This document shows, in pieces, positions 1-7,307 of a stretch of 64,000 nucleotides of DNA (within the stretch, counting starts at the first letter, position 1; the number at the start of each line of letters is the position of its first letter). The stretch spans positions 248,001 through 312,000 of the forward strand of contig NZ_FOQD01000004.1 of the NCBI RefSeq assembly GCF_900113665.1, in the 5' to 3' direction. Source of the stretch: Planctomicrobium piriforme (GTDB lineage: Bacteria > Planctomycetota > Planctomycetia > Planctomycetales > Planctomycetaceae). A program made the translations under genes and the position numbers. The notes below the pieces were generated by a model. The model had not been told where the DNA came from, did not search any database, and worked only from the letters and a program-made list of their open reading frames with translations.

Positions 1-89
1 CTGTTCAGGCCGTGTTCTGATCGCACATCAACGAGCATTACGCTGCCGATTTCCTTGCCGTTCTGAACGATCACAACCTTTTCATCCAT
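1..89 (-). CDS. Partial small protein of the phage-like operon (C-terminus off the window)
   Basis: An ATG at 89 opens a minus-strand frame that runs off the left edge. The visible 29 residues begin MDEKVVIVQNGKEIGSV. It starts 59 bp downstream of the SMC-like ATPase stop and reads in the same direction, so it is probably the next gene of the same operon. The ribosome site is weak (GAGA). No family is recognised; the frame is inferred from an uninterrupted, plausible amino-acid composition only. Confidence 0.45.
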   Translation of the reverse strand, partial: MDEKVVIVQNGKEIGSVMLVDVRSEHGLN

Positions 90-148
90 AAATCTCGAAA
101 GAATTAACACGCTTAAGTCCTTCCAATTACAAACACTGCACCTTCTGT

Positions 149-1660
149 TTACTCGACCCCGCGGACTTCGAACTTGGCATCCTCTTCCTGGGACGCTTCC
201 GCCGTCAGAATGGCGACATTCCGTTCGACCGCCTTCGCCTCGATCTTCATGCGGTTGTCGTGGTCCAACCCTTCGAAGACTTCCTGGCTGATGACCAGAA
301 TCCCGTGTTCGCCGACGTGGTCCGCCGCGATGTCGATGGCGATGGCGCCGCGTTCGCCGGCCGAGAGTTCGTGATACGGCGTCGACTTGCCTCGGTCGGT
401 TTCAGTCACCAGCCGGGCTGATTTCCCGTCGGACTCGATCCGCAGCAGATTGCTGTGAATGGCGTTGCTGAGAACTTCGTCCGTCGCTCGACCGGCGTCC
501 CGGAGTCGACCAGCGCGGTCCCGTGCCTTCGAAGCCAGCGTGCGGTGTTCTGCCGCTTTCTCCGAAGTCTTGATCGCCTGGCGGATGACGGCCCCCTGCT
601 CGACCTGTTGGCGGGCGGTATCGACGACTGCTTGGGCCTCGACGATCGCTTGATCTTCGACGGGCGACAGAGCCTTGAAGTCATCGACCAGCTTCGTCGA
701 GAGATCAATCGCCGACTGACGGGTGCCCTGCGACCGAATTCGTTCATGCAGCACGTCAATTCGGGAGACCACCTCGCCCCGCTTCTTCTTCCATTCCGCG
801 AGTCGACTTTCTGTCTTTTTGATCGCCTCATCGACGGAATCGCGGGCAGCCAGCGCCGCCTCATATTCCTTCGTTGCCTCTTCCAGAGGCTGCGTTTCTT
901 CACTCAGCAGTTTGTCGAGCTGCTGCTGGGCGGTGTCAGCGGTCAGCTTTGCTCGCTGGTATTCCTGCTGTGACGAATGCAGCCGCGTGAGAATGTCTCG
1001 GGCCGAGTCGTATTCCTTCGCAAGTTCTGCCGCGTCGCTGGGGGCGCTGAGATCCAGATCCTCGGGAACACCCATCCCGTTGGCGTGCCCTTCCTCACGC
1101 TCCGCTTCCGCTTCCGCCTGACGAGCCGCGGAGTCGTAATCCGCCTTGATCCGCCGGGCCATTTCGACCAGGTCTTCCGTCTTGACCGACTCGGGGTCGA
1201 CGATCTTGTTCCAGTCTTCGAACGCCTGATGCTTCTGAAACAACGTGGCGTCGGCCTTCACTCCGGTCAGGTAGACCAGGGCCTTGATGCGGGCTGCGTC
1301 GGCCGCCGCCGGCGACTTCAGGCGGGGATCGATCAGGGCTCCGATATCCAGTCGCCCTTCGAGGTGTTCGACCTGCACTTCCCCGGTGTGTCGACAGGTT
1401 CCCCCGAGAGTGATCTTCGCTCCGAAGGCATCGACGACACCCCGTTTTGTCTGATCCCGCAGGGGGACTTTGCCGGAGCCTTTGAGGGCGGTCGAAACCG
1501 CTTCCAGGGCCAGAGACTTACCGCTTCCGTTGGGGGCGACCAGTCGGGTGATGCCGCTGGGCCGGACATTGATCTCCATGCGGGGAATGGGACCGACGTT
1601 TTCGAGAATCACCGTGCGTGGGGCCGCCGCCTTCGTTGTCTTCGCTGCTTTCGTAGCCAT
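149..1660 (-). CDS. SMC/RecF-like coiled-coil ATPase of the phage-like recombination operon
   Basis: 503 aa. An N-terminal P-loop (A-PNGSGKS, about residues 42-49) follows a short strand of the kind seen in RecF/SMC ATPases (VILENVGPI). Residues about 160-390 are a charged, heptad-rich coiled coil. The C-terminal lobe has an ABC-type signature LSAGERG (about 432), a Walker-B-like ILVISQE and a D-loop-like EGLD. This is the split-head layout of Rad50/SMC/RecN-type ATPases, but at small size and with SQ in place of the usual D-E pair. It lies 62 bp downstream of a putative annealing protein and in the same operon as a YqaJ exonuclease, which suggests a role in phage DNA processing. The exact activity is inference. 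Confidence 0.7.
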   Translation of the reverse strand: MATKAAKTTKAAAPRTVILENVGPIPRMEINVRPSGITRLVAPNGSGKSLALEAVSTALKGSGKVPLRDQTKRGVVDAFGAKITLGGTCRHTGEVQVEHLEGRLDIGALIDPRLKSPAAADAARIKALVYLTGVKADATLFQKHQAFEDWNKIVDPESVKTEDLVEMARRIKADYDSAARQAEAEAEREEGHANGMGVPEDLDLSAPSDAAELAKEYDSARDILTRLHSSQQEYQRAKLTADTAQQQLDKLLSEETQPLEEATKEYEAALAARDSVDEAIKKTESRLAEWKKKRGEVVSRIDVLHERIRSQGTRQSAIDLSTKLVDDFKALSPVEDQAIVEAQAVVDTARQQVEQGAVIRQAIKTSEKAAEHRTLASKARDRAGRLRDAGRATDEVLSNAIHSNLLRIESDGKSARLVTETDRGKSTPYHELSAGERGAIAIDIAADHVGEHGILVISQEVFEGLDHDNRMKIEAKAVERNVAILTAEASQEEDAKFEVRGVE

Positions 1661-1722
1661 CGTTACGTTCCGAGAAAAAAGGGAGAGGGTGCGTGTCGTC
1701 AGGGAGAAATGGCGAGGCCGGT

Positions 1723-2802
1723 TTACTGGCCGTCTGCCTCGAACTGGTCGAAGGCCGCTTCGATCTTCTCGGCCAGGGCCGCTTTCTGGGCGTCGTTCAG
1801 ATCGGAGGCGTCGATTTTCCGCTGCAGGGTGAGGATCTGTGTCTTGTTCGTGAGGTTCATGACCTCCTCTTCGAGAGCCGGGAAATCGGTCCCGAGCGTC
1901 TGCTGCTTGCCGGGCTTTTTCGTCGTGGTCTTCTGGGTTTCCGGCTGGACCGCCGGTTCCTGTTCGGCGGTCTTCGCCCCCTTCTTTGAGGCAGACTCCG
2001 TGGCCTTGTCCGTGCGGGACTTTCCAGCTGCAGCTTCGGCGGCAATGGCCTTTTGGCTGGGATACAGGTTCTCGATGGTGTCGATCCCTTCGTGCAGCGC
2101 GAGGGCATCGCTTCGCATGACGACCAGGTCTTCGATGGTCAGAGCAGCAATGGTTGGGCGACCGAACTTCCCCAGCACCAAGTCGACCGGAACACCGTTC
2201 TGCGCGAGGCGTTCAACAGAGAGCCGTGCGATCTCCGCATGCCCCTTCTTCTCGATCGCCTTCTTGATGAGTTCGATCACGTTCTCTTTCGCGGCGTCGA
2301 TCCCTTTGTCGGCGAGCCACTTCGGCAGCGCGTTCAGCACGACGTTACGGATGGCTTTCGACTGGCCGATTTGGAAGCGGATGTCGGCCTTGCGGAACTC
2401 GTCATGCTTGCCGTAGACGATGGAGTTCTTCGACTGGCGAAACTGCCGCATCAGCGTGAAACCGGTTTCGAGATCGACGAAAGCGGCGGTGAAGATCCAG
2501 GCGTCTGACACTTCTTGGACCGGCTGCATTTCGACGGCACAGTTCCCCCATGTGCGCACCAGAGCCATTGCGAGGTCGATGCTGGCCCCTTCGATCTTTT
2601 CTTTCCCGGCTCCCCAGCCGTAGAAGAACCGCTCGCCCGCCATGCCCGCCTCGGTAAGGAAGGTTTTTTCGATGCTGGGCAGGACACGGGGGCGCTGCAC
2701 CGTCATCGCCGTCGCGTAGGACGTCTTGATCTGCTGCATCGGGACTCCAGCCGCCGCCGGCAGTCCGCCTTCGTAAACCTTCAGTTCGCTGTCAGTCGTC
2801 AT
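1723..2802 (-). CDS. Putative phage single-strand annealing / recombination protein
   Basis: 359 aa from ATG 2802, which has AGGA nine bases upstream; a longer frame back to 2889 has no such site. The central part has the pattern IEGASIDLAMALVRTWGN, then DLETGF, a basic segment, and KAIRNVVLNALPK. I recognise this as typical of an uncharacterised phage protein family that often sits beside exonucleases. The C-terminal third is Lys/Ala/Glu-rich and low complexity (TKKPGKQQTLG). With a YqaJ exonuclease upstream, a RecT/Rad52-like annealing role is the natural guess. No diagnostic RecT motif is seen, so the function rests on context. Confidence 0.5.
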   Translation of the reverse strand: MTTDSELKVYEGGLPAAAGVPMQQIKTSYATAMTVQRPRVLPSIEKTFLTEAGMAGERFFYGWGAGKEKIEGASIDLAMALVRTWGNCAVEMQPVQEVSDAWIFTAAFVDLETGFTLMRQFRQSKNSIVYGKHDEFRKADIRFQIGQSKAIRNVVLNALPKWLADKGIDAAKENVIELIKKAIEKKGHAEIARLSVERLAQNGVPVDLVLGKFGRPTIAALTIEDLVVMRSDALALHEGIDTIENLYPSQKAIAAEAAAGKSRTDKATESASKKGAKTAEQEPAVQPETQKTTTKKPGKQQTLGTDFPALEEEVMNLTNKTQILTLQRKIDASDLNDAQKAALAEKIEAAFDQFEADGQ

Positions 2803-2989
2803 CGTGTCATTCCTAAAAGGGTGGGTACTTGAAAAATCCCGTCCGTTCACAGTGGCTGATAAAACTCGAACGAACGGGGAGGAAAACATGCGTCCTTCAG
2901 TTCAAGTCGTGACCTTTCAGCGAGTGGCCTGGGTGTTGAGTCGCGGACGCAGGTCTTCGCATCCGGCACTGCCCGATGGGGCGAGTGAT

Positions 2990-3406
2990 TCAGGGGTGTG
3001 GAGCGATTGCTTTCTCAGGGTTCATTGCGAAATACGCTTGGTCGTATTCGCGGTAGTTGTCCCAATTGATGCAGCACAGGCGACTCCATGCGGCGTCGAA
3101 GCATTTGAATCGACACTCGCTCAGAAATCGGCCTGCGTAACCCATCGGGTGGATATCCGCGTCGGGATACTTGAACACCGATTCGTTCGGGTAGGCTTGC
3201 CGAATGAGTACGAGCATCGCGGACTTAGCCGACTGGCACGCTGTCTTGTCTCGCTGAATCCAGCAGCCGTGCGTAATGCTGGGTTTCTCTCCCAGTGGAG
3301 CCATTGCATTGAATACGCTGACATCGAGTTTGTCGTAGGTGCGACACTCTTCTTCAGTCGAGAACCGGCTGCCGTCGGCTGCTTCATAGAGGGTGATCGT
3401 CTTCAT
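2990..3406 (-). CDS. Phage-element hypothetical protein, 138 aa
   Basis: The frame starts MKTITLYEAADGSRFSTEEE, a start pattern common in phage early proteins (a short strand followed by 'ADG..F.TEEEC..YD'). It contains seven Cys and several Trp/Tyr but no motif I can assign. It lies in the minus-strand operon between the annealing-protein gene and the 105-aa gene. The 187 bp separating it from the annealing protein contain no convincing gene. Confidence 0.55.
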   Translation of the reverse strand: MKTITLYEAADGSRFSTEEECRTYDKLDVSVFNAMAPLGEKPSITHGCWIQRDKTACQSAKSAMLVLIRQAYPNESVFKYPDADIHPMGYAGRFLSECRFKCFDAAWSRLCCINWDNYREYDQAYFAMNPEKAIAPHP

Positions 3407-3506
3407 ACTGTCGCTCGGTTAGTGTGTGTGTTTCAAAAAGCCGCCGGGCTGTGCGGGCCAGCTTTGCCCGGCGGCTTCACCAACGGTGTCCGGACCGCTG
3501 GTGACT

Positions 3507-3824
3507 TCAGCAACCCAGATGAGCCGGGTCGTAATATTCGGGGTGTTGCAGATGCACAGACTGCGACAGCCGTTCGAGCATGCAGTCAGCCAACAGGATC
3601 GCGCGACGGCAGATGAAATCGGGCCAGTGGACATCGGAGACGAACTGCTCCTCAATGATCCCCAATTCCCGAGCGACCGTGGACCTTGCCACGTTGTTGT
3701 TCGGGCAACAGTAGGGCACCAGATGCACAGCCAGATACTCCCGCTTCGTCAGGCCATCGGCACCATTTGTTTGTCCGTAGAGAGCGGGAAACGCTGGCAT
3801 CTCACTGTTCATCTTCGCGTCCAA
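3507..3824 (-). CDS. Phage-type small protein (PAFP..GLTKREYLA family)
   Basis: 105 aa. The N-terminus has PAFPALYGQTNGADGLTKREYLA, matching the widespread phage pattern 'PAFP...dGmTlRDyfA'; the C-terminal half has RRAILLADCMLERL, the matching 'A..YA.Aml' helix. The function of the family is unknown. The best start is TTG 3824, with AGGAG seven bases upstream; the ATG at 3812 has poor spacing. It is co-oriented with the exonuclease gene. Confidence 0.65.
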   Translation of the reverse strand: MDAKMNSEMPAFPALYGQTNGADGLTKREYLAVHLVPYCCPNNNVARSTVARELGIIEEQFVSDVHWPDFICRRAILLADCMLERLSQSVHLQHPEYYDPAHLGC

Positions 3825-3993
3825 GGCATTCTCCTGTTGAAGTAAAACGACCCTTCGCTCCGTTCACGTTTGCCAGCAGGTCCGGGATGGGTCCACCCGC
3901 ACCTGGGAAAGTTCGTCGCGCTGGCGTTACTCAGCAGCGACTACCGCTTTGATCTCCGGACGGAACAGCCTTCGAGATCCGAGCGGGACCTAC

Positions 3994-5046
3994 CTACTTC
4001 CCTTTGACTCGCAGCAGTCGCACACTGCCCTTGCGGCCGACCTGACCGATGCGTGCGGCCAATTCGTCGACCTGCTTTTGAGTGACGAGCGAGTCTTTGA
4101 CGGTGATCCGATTCACCCGAATGTCCGACTCACTGAAAGTCGCCAGTTCGTGCATGCCGATCGCGTCGAGTAATGCGTTGGTGATCTCGTCCTTGCGATC
4201 TTCCAGGGCCTTCAATTGCAGGCTGATCTCTTCCCGCTCCAGCCAGGCATTCTTCAGGTCGAGGCCCAGTTCGATCTTCGAACCCACAACACAGCCGTAC
4301 ATCGACGTCAGCAGCTTGCGCGTCCCAGCGTGCGTGTAGTCCGGCGGCGGGGGATCACCGTTGACGATCCGTTCAGCCAGTTCCTTCTCGGCCTCGATGA
4401 TCGTCGCGATCAGTTCGTCGCTGCGGGGGACCGTGTAGATCCGCAGTCGGTTATCCGTGAAGACTGGCACATCCGCCCGTTCGGTTCCCATCACGGCCAT
4501 CTGGTGCTGGCACTGATACAGCACCGTCAACGGCACCTGATCGGTCCCATCCTCGCCGTACTTCGAATCGTCGGTCCCCGTCTTGTCGAACATCCGGTAG
4601 CCGGCGTTCTTTGACTCGACCGTCCACTCTTCCGGTTCCGGTTCAGTGCGGTAGCCGCGTCCGTCCTGGGTCGCCCCCATCCACCAGTGGTTCGGGTGGA
4701 AATACATCGTCGAGTTCGGCTCGACCTGACACTTCATCTTCTTGGAGTACAGCCGCAGCACATACGGCTCGATCTCCAGCCCGTTTGACATCCGCTCCTT
4801 CTGTTCCTCGCTCGGCTCGAACGGCGGCAGTTCACCGCGGGCTTCCATGTAGCCCTGCAGGGTGGAGCAGTGCGGGTCGACGCCGCAGGCCATTGCTGAC
4901 CGACTGGCACCGATGATCACCGGGCGCGGGCTGCGGTTCTGATTGAAGAATCGCAGGCTATTCCACTCCTCGCTGTGAGCTTCCGGGCCTTTGATCGGAG
5001 CCGGACCGGAGGGCCTTCTCACGCGTGACTGTTGGGATGCTCCCAT
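3994..5046 (-). CDS. YqaJ-family viral recombinase (PD-(D/E)xK exonuclease)
   Basis: 350 aa from ATG 5046, which has GGAAAG just upstream. The lambda-exonuclease/YqaJ core is visible: IIGASRSAMACGVDP (about 44-58), NGLEIEP (about 89-94), GATQDG with the metal-binding Asp (about 128) and VESKNA giving the E-x-K pair (about 144-146). A Gln/His helix follows (LYQCQHQMAVMG), as usual in YqaJ proteins. The C-terminus has a coiled-coil stretch (LQLKALEDRKDEI). The expected role is 5'-3' resection of linear DNA, producing single strands for the annealing protein downstream. The 5' end overlaps the csrA-like frame by 89 bp, suggesting translational coupling. Confidence 0.85.
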   Translation of the reverse strand: MGASQQSRVRRPSGPAPIKGPEAHSEEWNSLRFFNQNRSPRPVIIGASRSAMACGVDPHCSTLQGYMEARGELPPFEPSEEQKERMSNGLEIEPYVLRLYSKKMKCQVEPNSTMYFHPNHWWMGATQDGRGYRTEPEPEEWTVESKNAGYRMFDKTGTDDSKYGEDGTDQVPLTVLYQCQHQMAVMGTERADVPVFTDNRLRIYTVPRSDELIATIIEAEKELAERIVNGDPPPPDYTHAGTRKLLTSMYGCVVGSKIELGLDLKNAWLEREEISLQLKALEDRKDEITNALLDAIGMHELATFSESDIRVNRITVKDSLVTQKQVDELAARIGQVGRKGSVRLLRVKGK

Positions 5047-5218
5047 AATTCTTTCCGTGGGTTGGTGAGTGTGAATCGAGTTCCATGCGGCGAATCGCAA
5101 GGTCTCCAGGGGCGTCGAATCCGAGCCGGACTCGGTTGCGTCCGACCTGAATGACCGTGATGACGATCCCCTCGCCGATGAGGATGCTTTCGCCCGCTTT
5201 GCGTGTGAGAACCAGCAT
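4958..5218 (-). CDS. csrA: CsrA-family RNA-binding regulator inside the phage-like element
   Basis: The sequence MLVLTRKAGESILIGEGI and then NRVRLGFDAPGDLAIRRMEL is a complete CsrA core: the N-terminal LTRKxGE strand, the IxIG turn, the RVRLGxxAP strand and the terminal R-x-E-L, which is part of the RNA-binding surface. There are two adjacent ATGs (5221 and 5218); the second gives the canonical MLVL start and the better spacing from AGGAG. The frame runs about 40 residues past the core, through DNA that also encodes the start of the exonuclease, so the tail is probably unstructured. CsrA binds GGA motifs in mRNA leaders. Here it could target the element's own transcripts or host mRNAs. Confidence 0.8.
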   Translation of the reverse strand: MLVLTRKAGESILIGEGIVITVIQVGRNRVRLGFDAPGDLAIRRMELDSHSPTHGKNYGSIPTVTREKALRSGSDQRPGSSQRGVE

Positions 5219-5315
5219 CATGCGTCTCCTGTAAAAACCATCCTTGGGGCCCTCTATGGCCCGGCCGGAAGCCGTTCCGACCGCATCCCTTGCTCGCCCG
5301 AATTGGGCGTCCTGT

Positions 5316-5543
5316 TCACTCCGTCAAGTCATCAATGACGTGCGTCGGTGGATTCAATGCAACCTGCAGGTCATACGTCGCCCGCAACAGGTCGATTGCG
5401 GCATCGAGGTCCATATGAACCATTCGCAACAGATGGGCCGCACGCATGAGATCGAGGGTGTTGAACTGGGCCGCGATGTCATGCAGCACCGGAGCCCCGT
5501 TAGTGTGCCGGTCGATCTTGGATTCCGTGGATGTGACTGGCAT
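5316..5543 (-). CDS. Phage-element hypothetical protein, 75 aa
   Basis: ATG 5543 has GAAGG eight bases upstream. The protein is mostly helical and hydrophobic-acidic, with a segment FNTLDLMRAAHLLRMVHMDLDAAIDLLRATYDL in overall pattern (paired leucine-rich helices). No known family is recognised. It is the gene preceding csrA in the minus-strand operon, about 100 bp upstream. Confidence 0.5.
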   Translation of the reverse strand: MPVTSTESKIDRHTNGAPVLHDIAAQFNTLDLMRAAHLLRMVHMDLDAAIDLLRATYDLQVALNPPTHVIDDLTE

Positions 5544-5882
5544 CGGCGCGTACCTTCATCGCAGAAAAAGTGGTGTGTGGAAAAATGCCCGCTTAAGAAA
5601 TTGGTGCTTTCGCGACAGGCTTCACTGAGAAGCCAACCCTGACGTCAGGGCCGCTGATTGTGGCTGGCCGTGTCACAGCCCTTTGGACTCAATCAGCTTG
5701 TCGCTACTCGCAAGTGGGGGATGCCGGCTCCGCCCCGGCTTCTTCGAGCGTATGAAGCTCGTGAGATTCTCAACCTCCCATCCCCGCTGTTGTTTCTGTT
5801 GACCTGTTGAGTGTTTTTGGATTACGAATCCCGCCATCTGCAAAGACTCTGAAACTGTCGATCTTTCTCAAGGGCCCCATTC
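5544..5882. other. Gene-free spacer with a 14-bp palindrome
   Basis: About 340 bp with no convincing gene on either strand. It holds a perfect 14-bp palindrome CCCTGACGTCAGGG at 5637-5650, which could be an operator for an element-encoded repressor. It also separates the plus-strand gene at 5883 from the minus-strand genes. Confidence 0.4.
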
Positions 5883-6122
5883 ATGTCTGCCGACCTCGCT
5901 GAATTCACGAGTGACCAACTCATCGAGGAACTCATCAACCGAGAGGGTTTCATTGGAATCGTCATCTTCCACAGGGCTCAGTTTCGCAATGTCACGCAAC
6001 GCCCGCTGGCCTTTGATTCCAATGAGGTCGTGCTGACTAAATCTCCGCCATTGACCCGCGAGGGAGTCGAAGCGTTGCTTGCGACAGGACAGGAGCTTCT
6101 CCAATCAATGTTCGGCGGATGA
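5883..6122 (+). CDS. Phage-element hypothetical protein, 79 aa, opposite strand
   Basis: It reads MSADLAEFTSDQLIEELINREGF, then a hydrophobic strand and an SPPLTREGVEALLATGQEL helix; the composition is protein-like. AAGGG lies about ten bases before the ATG. The 'DQLIEEL..R' start is common among small phage proteins of unknown function. The competing minus-strand frame at the same place (5868-6104) looks less natural. Its 3' end overlaps the 3' end of the minus-strand gene at 6037 by 86 bp, so at least one of the two may be spurious. Confidence 0.45.
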   Translation: MSADLAEFTSDQLIEELINREGFIGIVIFHRAQFRNVTQRPLAFDSNEVVLTKSPPLTREGVEALLATGQELLQSMFGG

Positions 6123-6246
6123 TCGTGACCTCGACCGAGACGATCTGTCCCCCCGACTCCGCGATATACCGCTTTGCATCATCGAGCATGTTCATGGCAT
6201 CGCTCTCGTTGACGGCGTTGTGTTTCTGGTCAGTGTGTTCGTGCAT
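6037..6246 (-). CDS. Phage-element hypothetical protein, about 69 aa
   Basis: The likely start is the ATG at 6246 (MHEHTDQKHN), five bases past the stop of the excisionase-like gene; an in-frame GTG/ATG at 6264 would overlap that gene. The protein has a DAKRYIAESGG helix and a beta-rich end (QIVSVEVTIIRRTLIG). No family is recognised. The tight spacing behind the HTH gene supports an operon. Confidence 0.4.
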   Translation of the reverse strand: MHEHTDQKHNAVNESDAMNMLDDAKRYIAESGGQIVSVEVTIIRRTLIGEAPVLSQATLRLPRGSMAEI

Positions 6247-6250
6247 GGCC

Positions 6251-6472
6251 TCAAACCTTCTCAACGTGCCGGAACTGATCGAGGTAGACCTTCACGCTCT
6301 CGCGAGCAATGAAGATGAATCGCCCATATCGCATCGTTGCGAACACACCTGCACTGACCTTTTTGCTCAGCGTGACAGGACGCATCCGCAGGGTGTTGCA
6401 GGCTTCTTCGCGATCCATCCAGATTTCCGCCAACTCAGGCGGCACAGGGCTTTTACGTTCAGTGGCTTGCAT
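6251..6472 (-). CDS. Excisionase-like helix-turn-helix protein
   Basis: 73 aa. The order ELAEIWMDREEACNTLRMR, VTLSKKVSAG, FATMRYGRFIFIARESV, YLDQFR is that of the excisionase/MerR-like 'HTH_17' domain: a helix pair, then a basic wing ending in an R/Y strand, then a short helix. Proteins of this class act as recombination directionality factors (Xis) or small regulators. It is the first gene of the minus-strand operon and lies about 340 bp from the tRNA attachment scar, which fits a Xis role. Which integrase it would serve is not visible in this window. Confidence 0.65.
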   Translation of the reverse strand: MQATERKSPVPPELAEIWMDREEACNTLRMRPVTLSKKVSAGVFATMRYGRFIFIARESVKVYLDQFRHVEKV

Positions 6473-6520
6473 TGACTTCCCTCAATCTTTCGCAACCGTT
6501 GTTGGCTTGCGTGAGGGAAC

Positions 6521-6599
6521 TTTACACAGGCATTTCGGCGTGTTGATCTGGACCACCAAAAATCCACGATTACCGACTGAATTGATGTCTCTGTGTAAA
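6521..6599. promoter_or_regulatory. 9-bp inverted repeat upstream of the excisionase operon
   Basis: TTTACACAG (6521-6529) is repeated in inverted form as CTGTGTAAA (6591-6599), with 61 bp between the arms, in the leader of the minus-strand operon. The arrangement fits an operator pair or Xis/Int arm sites. No promoter boxes are assigned. Confidence 0.35.
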
Positions 6600-6707
6600 A
6601 AAACTGCCGATTATCGACAAAAACTTTGCTTGACAGGGTTTTTGATTTAAGGAGGCCGAATCTCAAGTCAACTACACAGCAACGCGCGCAGCACCAGAGT
6701 GTGGATG

Positions 6708-6739
6708 CTCACAAGTGTCGATAAAAATCGACCTGTGAG
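6708..6739. other. Imperfect hairpin near the element end
   Basis: CTCACA pairs with TGTGAG and GTCGAT with ATCGAC around an AAAA loop. It lies about 75 bp inside the attachment scar and could be a terminator or a recombination arm site. There is no T-run on either side. Confidence 0.3.
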
Positions 6740-6811
6740 AACGCGTAATAGTTCAGCGAGAATCACGTTTTCCCAGTGTTTTTGCAGTACGGATCGCCAC
6801 CGACAATGGGC

Positions 6812-6855
6812 ATGGCATGCAAGAGGTCAGCGGTTCGAGCCCGCTATCCTCCACC
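6812..6855 (+). other. tRNA-Ala(GGC) 3' fragment: probable attachment site (element right end)
   Basis: From 6812 the sequence follows the 3' half of a bacterial tRNA-Ala: loop ATGGCAT with anticodon GGC (6814-6816), anticodon 3' stem GCAAG, variable AGGTC, T-stem AGCGG, loop TTCGAGC, T-stem CCGCT, acceptor ATCCTCC, discriminator A, then CC. The 5' half is missing: no GGAGGAT acceptor strand or CTTGC stem lies upstream. This is the scar left when an element inserts into a tRNA 3' end. The orientation puts the element to the left and the intact tRNA beyond the window. Confidence 0.85.
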
Positions 6856-6858
6856 TTC

Positions 6859-6893
6859 AAAAAGCCATCGACCGTTTGGTCGATGGCTTTTTT
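6859..6893 (+). terminator. Rho-independent terminator of the displaced tRNA-Ala
   Basis: A 13-15 bp stem (AAAAAGCCATCGACC / GGTCGATGGCTTTTTT) with a 4-base loop and a T-run lies four bases after the tRNA fragment. It is the original host terminator of the tRNA gene and marks the start of host chromosome. Confidence 0.9.
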
Positions 6894-6933
6894 CGTGCGC
6901 CGAGTCAAGCACAGAACCGCGGCTGATCTGCCT

Positions 6934-7212
6934 TCATCCCTGCCGCGGTTTTGGGAGGGATAAAACGACTGCGATCGCCACGGCCAGAGGGCCGATGAGG
7001 TAGGCGATCACCGCTGACGCAACCCACGGCCAGAAAAGAATTGCCGGGCTGACGAGACTGCGAACAAACGTCGTGATTGAATCAGGTTTGTTGCCCGGCA
7101 TTTGCAGAGCGGCCTGGGCAGTCAATGTGGCAAAAATCAGAGTCACCAGCCAGACGGCGAAGATCACGAGCGGAAGACGAAATCTCCGCTTGGAAGGTGT
7201 CTGCTCGTTCAT
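6934..7212 (-). CDS. Small two-helix membrane protein
   Basis: 92 aa from ATG 7212 (MNEQTPSKRRFR); a GTG at 7272 would add 20 residues. A basic N-terminus is followed by a first membrane helix (LPLVIFAVWLVTLIFATLTAQAA pattern) and a second C-terminal helix (about IAYLIGPLAVAIAVVLSL). No family is recognised. It lies next to the membrane protein at 7308 on the same strand and may be expressed from its promoter. Confidence 0.6.
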   Translation of the reverse strand: MNEQTPSKRRFRLPLVIFAVWLVTLIFATLTAQAALQMPGNKPDSITTFVRSLVSPAILFWPWVASAVIAYLIGPLAVAIAVVLSLPKPRQG

Positions 7213-7307
7213 GCTGACAGCGTCCACAAATAGGCCGTTGACCTTGAGCCGTTCGATCTCAAAACGCACCACGGTGGGGGATCACGACCGGAAAGTAGAC
7301 TGGGGCA

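Noticed and set aside
977..2416. Long plus-strand frame opposite the ATPase and annealing genes
   Set aside because: Shadow of the two minus-strand genes, which have clear domain motifs.
6627..6655. Promoter with TTGACA on the plus strand
   Set aside because: A TTGACA occurs but no acceptable -10 box follows at 16-18 bp, and no gene starts there.
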